Source: Streptacidiphilus sp. P02-A3a (GTDB lineage: Bacteria; Actinomycetota; Actinomycetes; Streptomycetales; Streptomycetaceae). Taken from it: DNA of 64,000 nt. Under the pieces are notes generated by a model that saw nothing but the letters and a program-made list of their open reading frames with translations, ran no database searches and was not told the origin of the DNA. Below are positions 25,301 through 36,200 of this stretch, piece after piece. The stretch lies in contig NZ_CP048289.1 of the NCBI RefSeq assembly GCF_014084105.1, positions 3,977,922 to 4,041,921 on the forward strand, written 5' to 3'. Each line of letters begins with the position of its first letter. The stretch's first letter is position 1. The translations under genes and the position numbers were made by a program.

Positions 25301-27245
25301 TGACCTGGACGGCCTGTCCCGGGCGCTCTCGGTGGACGGCACCACGCTGGGCGAGCTGGTGCCCGCGCTGGCGTCCTGGCGGCAGCGGGAGCGGGACGAG
25401 TCGCTGACGGCGGACTGGCGGTACCGGGTCTCCTGGGCGCCGGTGCGCGACCGCAACCCGGTCGTGCTCTCCGGTACCTGGCTGCTGGTGGTCCCGGCCG
25501 CGCTTGGCGGCGGCGAGCTGGCCGCGGCCTGCGAGCGGGCGCTCGGCGAGCGCGGCGCGTGGGTGCTGTGCGTCGAGGTCGCCCCGGGCGAGGTGACCCG
25601 CTCCGGCCTGGCCGCGACGATCAGCGGCACCCTCGCCACCGCCGCCGACGCGGTGGTCCCGGTGGCGGGCGTGCTGTCGCTGCTGGGCCTGGACGAGTCG
25701 CCGCTGGCCGAGCGGCCGGTGGTGCCGACCGGCGTCGCCGCGACGCTGGGACTGGTGCAGGCGCTCGGCGACACCGGGAGCAGCGCGCCGCTGTGGCTGC
25801 TGACCCAGGGCGCCGTCGCCATCGATGACGGCGATGTGCTGACCAGCCCGGTCCAGGCGCAGGTGTGGGGCCTGGGCCGGACCGCCGGGGTGGAGCACCC
25901 GGCCCGCTGGGGCGGTCTGATCGACCTGCCGCCGGTGCTGGACGACCGCGCGGCGGCCCGGCTCGCCGGGGCCCTCGCGGACAGGTCCGAGGACCAGGTG
26001 GCGATCCGGACCGGCGGGCTGCTGGCCCGGCGCCTGGTCCGGGCGACCCCGCGCCGCAAGGTCGACAGCGGCTGGACGCCGCGCGGCTCGGTGCTGCTGA
26101 CCGGCGCCAGCGGCGCGATCGGCCCGGACCTGGCCGCCTGGCTGACCGACTCCGGTGCCCCGCACGCGGTGCTGGCCAGCCGTCGGGGCGCGGCCACGCC
26201 GGGCGCGTCGACGCTCGCCGCGCTGCTGGCCGAGGCCGGTTCGGCGGTCACCATGGTCGCCTGCGACGTCGCCGACCGGGACGCCCTGGCCGGGCTGCTG
26301 GCCTGGATCCCGACCATCGCCCCGCCGCTGTCCACGGTGATCCACGGCGCGGTCGCGGTCGAGCTGATGGCCCTGGACCAGGCCGACGTCGACCAGTTGG
26401 CGTTGGCGCTGGGCGCCAAGGTCGGTGGGGCGACGCACCTGGACGAGCTCACCGCCGACCTCGACCTGGACGCCTTCGTCCTGTTCTCCTCGATCACCGC
26501 GACCTGGGGCGTCGGCGAGCACGGCACCTACGCCGCCGCCAACGCCCACCTGGACGCGCTGGCCCAGAACCGTCGGGCCCGGGGCCTGCCCGCGACCTCG
26601 GTCGCCTGGGGCGTGTGGAGCTCCGGCGGTCGCTTCGACGACTCGGCGACCGCGGCCCAGGACCCGTCCGAGCCCGCCCGGCCGCAGAGCCTGGTCCCGG
26701 AGCGGCTGCGGCGGCAGGGCCTGCGACTGCTCGACCCGGAGCGGGCGCTGACCCTGCTCGGGCAGGTACTCGCCGACGACGAGACCGTGCTGTCGGTGGC
26801 CGATGTCGACTGGCCGCGCTTCTCGGCGGTGTTCAACGCGATGCGGTCCTGGCCGCTGCTGGAGGAGATCCCCGAGGCCCGGCAGCTCGACGCCGGTGGT
26901 ACCGGGGTCGCCGTGGTCGCCTCGGGCGACGGCGCGGCGCTGCTGGAACGCCTGGTCGGGGTCTCCGCCGGGCAGCGCGAGCGGATCGTCACCGAACTGG
27001 TCGGCAGCCACGCGGCGGCCGTCCTCGGCTTCGCCTCGGCCGAGGCGGTGGACGCCAACCGGGCCTTCCGGGAGATGGGCTTCGACTCGCTGACCGCCGT
27101 CGAACTGCGTGGTCGGCTGAACCAGGCCACCGGGCTCACGCTGCCCTCCACGGTGGTCTTCGACTACCCGTCACCGGTGATCCTGGCCCGTCAGATCGTC
27201 AACCAACTCATGGGCAGCCAAACGCAGTCGGTGGCCGAGTCGCGG
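22383..27245 (+). other. Module C1: KS-AT(YASH)-KR(A2)-ACP
   Basis: KS 22482-23757 (Cys 22989, FGIS class, ITMDPQQ variant as in B3). AT about 24140-25210 (Ser 24414, YASH 24723-24734). KR with Trp 26505, His 26520 and Tyr 26529 (A2 fingerprint). ACP Ser 27087. The AT start (about 24146-24470) shares the TTG-rich block of B1 and B3, and the KR structural part (about 25935-26060) matches B3 closely. Confidence 0.92.
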
Positions 27246-30200
27246 GTCGTGCCGGTGTCGGCGAGCGACCCGGTGGTGATCGTCGGCATGGGTTGCCGCT
27301 ACCCGGGCGGGATCGACAGCCCGGAGGCGATGTGGCAGCTGCTGGCGAGCGGCGGCGACGCCATCGGCGGCTTCCCGGCCGACCGGGGCTGGGACATCGC
27401 CGGGCTGCTCGACGGCATCCCCGGCCAGGCCCTGGCCTCGCACACCAGCGAGGGCGGGTTCGTCGCCGGGGCGGCCGACTTCGACCCGGCGTTCTTCCGG
27501 ATCTCGCCGCGTGAGGCGCTGGCGATGGACCCGCAGCAGCGGCTGCTGCTGGAGACCTCGTGGGAGGCGCTGGAACGCGCTGGGCTCGACCCGACGTCCC
27601 TGCGCGGCTCGCTGACCGGCGTCTTCGCCGGTGCGGCCGGATCCGGCTACGCCGCGCAGACCGGCTGGGGCGCCGACCTGGACGGCGCCGAGGGGCACCT
27701 GCTCACCGGCAACGTCACCAGTGTCATCTCCGGCCGGATCTCGTACACGCTGGGCCTGGAGGGTCCGGCGGTGACCGTGGACACGGCCTGCTCCTCGGCG
27801 CTGGTGTCGCTGCACCTGGCGGCGCAGGCGCTGCGCGCCGGTGAGTGCGACCTGGCGCTGGCCGGTGGCGTGATGGTGATCGCCGACCCGGCCGAGTTCG
27901 TCGGCTTCTCGCAGCAGGGTGCGCTGGCCCTGGACGGCCGCTGCAAGGCCTTCTCCGCCGACGCGGACGGCATGGGCCTGTCCGAGGGCGCGGGCATGAT
28001 CGTGCTGGAGCGCCTGTCCGACGCCCGCCGCAACGGCCACACCGTGCTCGCCACGGTGGCCGGTAGCGCCATCAACCAGGATGGCGCCTCGAACGGCCTG
28101 ACCGCCCCGAACGGCCCCTCGCAGCAGCGGGTGATCCGGGCCGCGCTGACCAACGCCGGGATCGGCGCCGCCGACGTCGACGCGGTCGAGGCGCACGGCA
28201 CCGGCACCCGGCTCGGCGACCCGATCGAGGCACAGGCGCTGCTCGCCACCTACGGCCAGGAGCGGCCGGAGGGACGGCCGCTGTGGCTGGGCTCGGTGAA
28301 GTCCAACATCGGCCACGCCCAGCAGGCCTCCGGCGCGGCCGGGATCATCAAGATGGTCCTCGCCCTGCAACACGGCCTGCTCCCGGCCACGCTGCACGCC
28401 GACGAGCCGACGCCGCAGGTCGACTGGACCGCCGGTGACGTCCGGCTGCTGACCGACGCGGTGGACTGGCAGGCGAACGGCCGCCCGCGCCGGGCCGGGG
28501 TCTCGGCCTTCGGCATCAGCGGCACCAACGCCCACATCATCCTGGAGGAGGCGCCGCGGCCGACCGGGGCCGACGCCGCCGACGAGGCGGCCAACGGCGG
28601 ACCGGTCGAGCTGGCCCCGGTGCTGGCGGACGCCCCCGCCTGGCTGCTGTCCAGCCAGAGCGCGTCCGGCCTGGCCGACCAGGCCCGGCGACTGGCCGCG
28701 CGGCTGGCAGCCCGTCCGGAACTCGACCCGGTCGATGTCGGCTGGTCGCTGGCGACCACCCGCTCGCTGTTCGAGCACCGCGCCGTGATCACCGGCGCCG
28801 ACCGCGCCGACCTGCTGGCCGGGCTGGGCGCGCTGGCGGCCGAGGAGCCCGCCGCCGGAGTGGTCACCGGGACCGCCGCGGGCAGCACCGGTCCGGTGGT
28901 CTTCGTCTTCCCCGGGCAGGGGTCGCAGTGGGTCGGTATGGGTCGGGAACTGGCTGCTGCCTCGCCGGTGTTCGCGGCCCGGTTGGCCGAGTGCGAGCAG
29001 GCGCTGGCACCGTACGTGGACTGGTCGCTGACCGGGGTGCTCGCCGGTGCCGAGGGCGCGCCCGGCTTCGACCGGGTCGACGTCGTGCAGCCGGTGCTGT
29101 GGGCGGTGATGGTCTCGCTGGCCGAGTTCTGGCAGGCGGCCGGGGTCACCCCGGACGCGGTGGTCGGGCACTCGCAGGGTGAGATCGCCGCCGCCGTGGT
29201 GGCCGGGATCCTGTCGCTGGAGGACGCCGCCAAGGTGGTGGCGCTGCGCAGCCGCGCCCTGATCGCACTGTCCGGACGCGGCGGCATGCTGTCCCTGGCC
29301 GAGGCGGCCGAGGCGGTCGCCGCCCGGATCGCCCCCTGGGACGGGTGGATCTCGGTCGCGGCGGTGAACGGACCGGCCGCCACCGTGGTCTCCGGACGGC
29401 CCGAGGCCCTGGCCGAACTGCTCGCCGCCTGCGAGCGGGACGGCGTCCGGGCCCGGATGCTGCCGGTGGACTACGCCTCGCACGGCCCGCAGGTCGAGGA
29501 CATCCGGGACGAGGTGCTGAGCCTGCTGGCCTCGGTCGCGCCCCGGCCCGGCGTGATCGCCATGGTGTCGGCGATGACCGGCGAGTTCCTGAACGGCCCC
29601 GAACTGGACGCCGGTTACTGGTACGCGAGCCTGCGGGCGACGGTGGAGTTCGCCCGCGCCACCGACGTGCTCGGCCGCGCCGGGTACGGGGTGTTCGTCG
29701 AGGCCTCCGCACATCCGGTGCTGACCGCCGCCGTCACCGACACGCTGGAGGCGCTGCGCCAGGAGGCGGAGAGCACGGTGCGCGAGCCCGTGGTCACCGG
29801 CACCCTGCGCCGGGACGACGGCGGCCCGGTCCGGGCCCTGGCCTCGCTGGCCGAGGCGCACGCCCATGGCGTCTTCGTCGACTGGACCGCGGTGCTGCCC
29901 GCCGGGCAGCGGATCGAGCTGCCCACCTACGCCTTCCAGCGGCAGCGGTACTGGCCCAAGCCCGCCCCGGCCGCCGCCCCCGGCGGGAACGGCGCGACCC
30001 CGGCGGCCGAGAGCGCCTTCTGGGCCGCCGTCGAGGGCGGCGACCTGGACAGCCTGGCGCAGACCCTGGCCGTCGACGGGCAGCGACTGCGCGAGGTACT
30101 GCCCGCGCTGGCCGCCTGGCGGCAGCGGGAACGCGGCGAGTCGACGGTCGCGGACTGGCGCTACCGGATCGCCTGGGCCCCGGTCACTGTGCCCAACGCG

Positions 30201-33200
30201 GCCACCCTGTCCGGTACCTGGCTGCTGGTCACCCCGGCCGGGGCGGCCGCCGCCGAGCAGGCCGAGCGCAGCGAGCAGGCGCTGACCGGCCACGGCGCGC
30301 GGGTACTGCGGGTCGAGGCCGCCGAGGGCGAGACCGACCGGCAGCAGTTGGCCGACCGGATCAGGCGGACCCTCCGGGCCGAGAACGCCGCGAACGCCGA
30401 GAACGACGAGAACGAGAACGCCGCGAACGAGAACGAGCGCGGGACCGAGCTCGCCGGGGTGCTGTCGCTGCTGGCGCTGGACGACTCGCCGCTGGCCTCG
30501 GCGCCGGTGGTGCCCACCGGCCTGGCCGCGACCATGGGCCTGGTGCAGGCCCTGGGCGACGCCGGGATCGGCGCGCCGCTGTGGGTGCTGACCTCCGGCG
30601 CGGTGGCCGCCGCCGCCGGGGAGGCGCCGACCGGTCAACTCCAGGCGCAGACCTGGGCGTTCGGCCGGGTCGTGGGCCTGGAGCACCCGGACCGCTGGGG
30701 CGGCCTGATCGACCTGCCGCAGGCCTGGGACGCGCGCACGGCCGGTCGGCTGGCCGCCCTCCTGGCCGGACGCGGCGAGGACCAGGCGGCGATCCGGCCC
30801 GGGGGAGTGCTCGGCCGACGGCTGCTGCGCGCGCCCCGGCCGCGTCCCGGCGGCCAGTGGCTGCCGGGCGGCAGTGTGCTGGTGACCGGCGGTACCGGCG
30901 GCGTCGGCGGGCACGTGGCCCGCTGGCTGACCGGGCGCGGTGCCGCCCGGCTGGTGCTGTCCAGCCGGTCCGGACCGGCCGCGTCCGGCGCGGTGGCCCT
31001 GGCCGCCGAGCTGGCCACCGCCGGTACCGCCGTGGCCGTGGTCGCCGGAGACGTCGGCGAGCGCGCCCAGGTCACCGGCCTGGTGCGCTGGATCGGCGCC
31101 ACCGGACCGGAGTTGACCTCGGTGATGCATGCCGCCGGGGCCGGACTCGGCGGTCCGGTCGAGGGCATGACCGCCGCCGACCTGGCGGACGTGTCGCAGG
31201 CGAAGGCCGGTGGCGCGGCATACCTGGACGAGGCCACCGCCGGGCTCGACCTGGACGCCTTCGTGGTCTTCTCGTCCGGCGCGGCGGCCTGGGGCAGCGG
31301 CCAGCTGTCCGGCTACGCGGCGGCGAACGCGGCGCTGGACGCGCTGGTCGAGGACCGGCGGGCGCGCGGCCTGGCCGGTACCTCGGTCGCCTGGGGCCTG
31401 TGGGGCGGCGGCGGCATGGGCGAGGGCCCGGCCGGTGCCGTGCTACAGCGCCTCGGCCTGCGCGAGATGGACCCGGAACCGGCGATCGCGGCGCTGGCCG
31501 GAGTACTCGACGCCGGTGAGGCGCTGGTCGCGGTCTCGGACATCGACTGGACCCGGTTCGCCCCGGTGTTCACCGTGCAGCGGCCCAGCCCGCTGCTGGC
31601 CGACCTGCCGGACGCGCAGCGGGCGCTGAACGACGCGCCGGACACCGACGGCAGTGCGAAGGAGGCCGGGACGGCGCTGGGACAGCGGCTGCTCGGCCTG
31701 GGCCTGCCGGAGCAGAACAGGATCCTCGGCGAGCTGGTCCGCGCCCAGGCCGCCGCCGTCCTCGGCCACGCCTCGGCGGAGGCGGTACCGGCCGGACGGG
31801 CGTTCAAGGACCTCGGGTTCGACTCGCTCACCGCCGTCGACCTGCGCACCCGGCTGAACACGGCCACCGGCCTGAAGCTCCCGGCCACGCTGGTCTTCGA
31901 CTACCCCACGCCGACCGCGGTGGTCCAGTTCCTGCGGACCGAACTGCTCGGCGCGCTCACCGGAACCGCCCCGCGGCGGGCGGTCACGCCGGGGGTGGAC
32001 CCGAGCGAGCCGATCGCCATCATCGGCATCGGCTGCCGCTACCCCGGTGGCGCGGCCACCCCGGAGAGCTTCTGGGAGCTGCTGGCCACCGGCACCGACG
32101 CGGTCTCCGCCTTCCCGACCGACCGCGGCTGGGACGCCGACCGGCTCTACGGCGCCGCCCCCGGCGCCGGGACGTCCACCACCCGGCAGGGCGGTTTCGT
32201 CTACGACGCCTCCGGCTTCGACGCCGGGTTCTTCGGCATCAGCCCGCGTGAGGCGCTGGCGATGGACCCGCAGCAGCGGCTGCTGCTGGAGACCACCTGG
32301 GAGGCGCTGGAGCGGGCGGGCATCGACCCGGTCTCGCTGCGCGGCAGCCAGACCGGTGTCTTCGCCGGGGCCACCTACTCGGCTTACGGCGTCGGCCTGG
32401 CCGAGAGCACCGGCTCCGAGGGTTACCTGCTCACCGGCAACGCGACCAGTGTGATCTCCGGCCGGGTGTCGTACACGCTGGGCCTGGAGGGCCCGGCGGT
32501 GACCGTGGACACCGCCTGCTCGTCCTCGCTGGTGGCGCTGCACCTGGCCGGTCAGGCGCTGCGCGCCGGGGAGTGCTCGCTCGCCCTGGCCAGCGGGGTC
32601 ACCGTGATGGCGACCCCGGGCGCGTTCGCCGAGTTCGCCCGCCAGCAGGGGCTGGCCGGCAACGGCCGGTGCAAGTCCTTCGGCGCCGACGCCGACGGCA
32701 CCGGCTGGGGCGAGGGCGCCGGGGTACTGGTGCTGGAACGCCTCTCCGACGCCCGCCGCAACGGACACCAGGTGCTGGCGCTGCTGCGCGGCAGCGCGGT
32801 GAACCAGGACGGCGCCTCCAACGGTCTGACCGCGCCGAACGGCCCCTCGCAGCAGCGGGTGATCCGGTCGGCGCTGGCCAGCGCCGGTCTCTCCGCCGCC
32901 GATGTGGACGCGGTCGAGGCGCACGGTACCGGCACGGTGCTCGGCGACCCGATCGAGGCGCAGGCGCTGCTCGCCACCTACGGCCAGGACCGGCCCGAGG
33001 ACCAGCCGCTGTGGCTGGGCTCGGTGAAGTCCAACATCGGCCACGCCCAGGCGGCGGCCGGGGTGGCCGGGGTGATCAAGATGGTGCTGGCCATGCGGCA
33101 CGACGTGCTGCCGGTCACCCTCTTCGCCGACGAACCCTCCCCGCACGTCGACTGGTCCGCCGGTGACGTACGGCTGCTGAGCGAGCCGGTGGCCTGGCCG

Positions 33201-36200
33201 GTACGGGAGCGGCCCCGGCGGGCGGGCGTGTCGGCCTTCGGTGTCAGCGGCACCAACGCGCACGTGATCGTCGAGGAGGCACCGGCGGCCGCCGAGAGCG
33301 CGCCCGCCGAGCGGCCGACCGCGCTGCCGCTGCTGGACCCGGCGCCGTCCGCGTGGCTGGTCTCCGGCCAGTCGGCCGCCGGACTGGCCGCGCAGGCCGG
33401 GCGGCTGGCGGCGCACCTCGCCGCCGGTCCGCGGCTCGACCCGGTCGACGTCGGCTGGTCGCTGGCCCGCAGCCGCTCGGTGTTCGAGCACCGCGCGGTG
33501 ATCACCGACGACCTGGCCCCGGGCCTGGCCGCGATCGCCGCCGGGACGTCGGCGGCCGGTCTGGTCCAGGGCACGGTCGGGGCCGGTGGCGCCGGACGGG
33601 TCGGCTTCGTCTTCGCCGGGCAGGGGGCGCAGCGGGCCGGGATGGGCCGGGAGTTGTACGCGGCCTCGCCGGTGTTCGCCGAGGCCTTCGACCACGCCTG
33701 TGCGCTGCTGGAGGCGGAACTCGGGCTGCCGGTGCGGGAGGTGGTGCTCGGCGAGGACGCGGACGACGTCCGGGCCACCCAGACGCTCTACGCCCAGAGT
33801 GGGTTGTTCGCGGTCGAGGTGGGTCTGGTGGCCATGTTGGCGGCGGCCGGGATCGTGCCGGACGCGGTGGCGGGTCACTCGGTCGGTGAGGTCGCGGCGG
33901 CGCACGCGGCCGGGGTGCTCACCCTGGCGGACGCAAGCCGTCTGGTGGCGGCGCGGGCCCGGCTGATGCAGGCGCTGCCCGAGGGCGGCGCGATGGCGGC
34001 GATCGCGGCGACCGAGGCCGAGCTGGCGGCCGACCTCGACGGCGACTCGGGACTGTCCCTCGCGGCGGTCAACGGGCCTTCGTCGGTGGTGGTCTCGGGT
34101 GTGGCGGAGCGGGTCGAGGCGTTGCTGGAGGTGTGGCGGGGGCGTGGTCGGCGGGTGCGTCGGTTGCGGGTGAGCCACGCGTTCCACTCGGCGTTGATGG
34201 ATCCGGTGTTGGACGAGCTGGGTGCGGTCGCGGCTGAGGTGGTGCACGGGTTGCCGGAGGTGGCCTGGTTCGGGGCGCTGACGGGTGAGTTGGTGAACGA
34301 GCCGGGGCCGGGTTACTGGGTGGAGCAGGCGCGGCGGCCGGTGCGGTTCGCCGACGCGGTCACCGCGATGGCGGCCCAGGGCGTCAGCGTGTTCATCGAG
34401 ATCGGCCCGGACGGCACCCTGTCGGCGATGGGGCCGTCGGCCCTCGGCGACGGCGTCGAGGCCGAGTTCATCCCGCTGCTGCGCGCGGACACCGACGCCT
34501 CGGCGGCGGTCCTGACCGCGCTGTCCCGCGCCCACGTGCGCGGGGTGGAGCTCGACTGGTCGGCGGTGCTGCCCGCCGGGCAGCTGGTGGAACTGCCCAC
34601 CTACGCCTTCCAGCACCAGTACTACTGGCCGCGGCCCGCGCCGGTCGCGACCCGCGGCGGCGACGGCACCGGGACCGAGGCCGAGGCCCAGTTCTGGGCT
34701 GCGGTGGAACACGGCGACCTGGCCGGACTGGCCGGGGCGCTGGAAGTCGACGGTGAACGCCCGTTCAGCGAGGTGCTACCGGCGCTGGCGTCCTGGCGGC
34801 AGCGCGACCGGGAGGAGTCGCTCACGGCGGCCTGGCGCTACCGGGTCAGCTGGACCCCGGTGCCCGACCCCGCCCCGGCGCGGCTCACCGGCACCTGGCT
34901 GCTGGTCACCGCGAACCAGAACCCGAACGCCGACGGCCCGAACGCCGAGGCCTCGCCCGCCGACGCCCCCAACGCCGAGGCCCTGGTCGCGGCGCTGACC
35001 GGTGCCGGAGCGCGGGTGCTGCGCGCCGAGGCCGCGCCCGGCGAGGTGGACCGGGACAGCCTGGCCGCCCGGATCCGGCAGGCCCTGGCCGACGCCGACG
35101 CCGACGCCGACGCGCCGGTGACCGGGGTGCTGTCGCTGCTGGCCACCGACGAGACACCAGTGGCCGACGCCCCGGCGGTCAGCGCCGGTCTGGCCGGAAC
35201 CCTGGGCCTGGTCCAGGCGCTGGCCGACCTCGCGATCCAGGCCCCGGTCTGGGTGGCCACCACCGGCGCCGTCGCCACCGGCCCCGGCGAGACGCTGACC
35301 AGCCCGGTCCAGGCGCAGGTCTGGGGCCTGGGCCGGATCGTCGGCCTGGAGCACCCCGACTACTGGGGCGGCCTGCTGGACCTGCCGTCGGCACTGGACG
35401 AGCGGACCACCGCCCGACTGGTCGCCGTCCTCGCCGGAGCCGTCGAGCGCGGCGAGGACCAGCTGGCGATCCGGGGCAGCGGCATCCTCGGCCGACGGCT
35501 GCTCCCGGCCGCGCAGCCGCGCGGCAACGGCGCCTGGACGTCCACCGGCAGCGCGCTGGTCACCGGCGGCACCGGGGCGATCGGCGGACGACTGGCCGCG
35601 TGGCTGGCCGGACGCGGCGTGCCCCGGCTGGTCCTGGTCTCCCGCTCCGGTCCCCGCGCCTCCGGCGTGGCCGAGCGCGCCGCGCGGCTGGCCGCCGCGG
35701 GCACCGCGGTCGCGGTGGTCGCCTGCGACACCGCCGACCGGTCGCAGCTGGACGCGCTGCTGGACTGGGCCGACCGCGGCGGTCCCGCGCTGCGGGCCGT
35801 GTTCCACGCCTCCGGCGTGGCCCAGGGCGCACCGGTGATCGGCACCACGGTCGCCGACCTGGCCACCGCCGCGCTCGCCAAGAGCGTCGGCGCCGCGCAC
35901 CTCGACCAGCTCACCGCGGAACGGGAGTTGGACGCCTTCGTGGTCTTCTCCTCCGGGGCCGCGATCTGGGGCAGCCAGTTCCAAGCCGCCTACGCCGCTG
36001 CCAACGCCTACCTGGACGCCCTGGCCGAGCACCGGCTGGCCCGGGGCCTGCCCGCGACCTCGGTCTCCTGGGGCCTGTGGGGCGGCGGCGGCATGGGTGA
36101 GGGCGAGGGCGGCGCGCAGCTGCAACGGCTCGGCCTGCGGGACATGGATCCCGACCTGGCCATCGGCGCGCTGGCGGCGGTACTCGACCACGACGAGCGC

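Larger units (their letters stand above)
27246..31985 (+). other. Module C2: KS-AT(YASH)-KR(A1)-ACP
   Basis: KS 27267-28556 (Cys 27789; FRIS class, Arg 27498-27500; EAHGTGT). AT about 28893-29960 (Ser 29172, YASH 29472-29483). KR with Trp 31290, Tyr 31314 and Leu at -3 (A1 fingerprint). ACP Ser 31824. The KR structural subdomain carries an Asn/Glu low-complexity insert (30381-30438). Part of the KS is identical to B4 and part of the AT is identical to D1. Confidence 0.92.
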
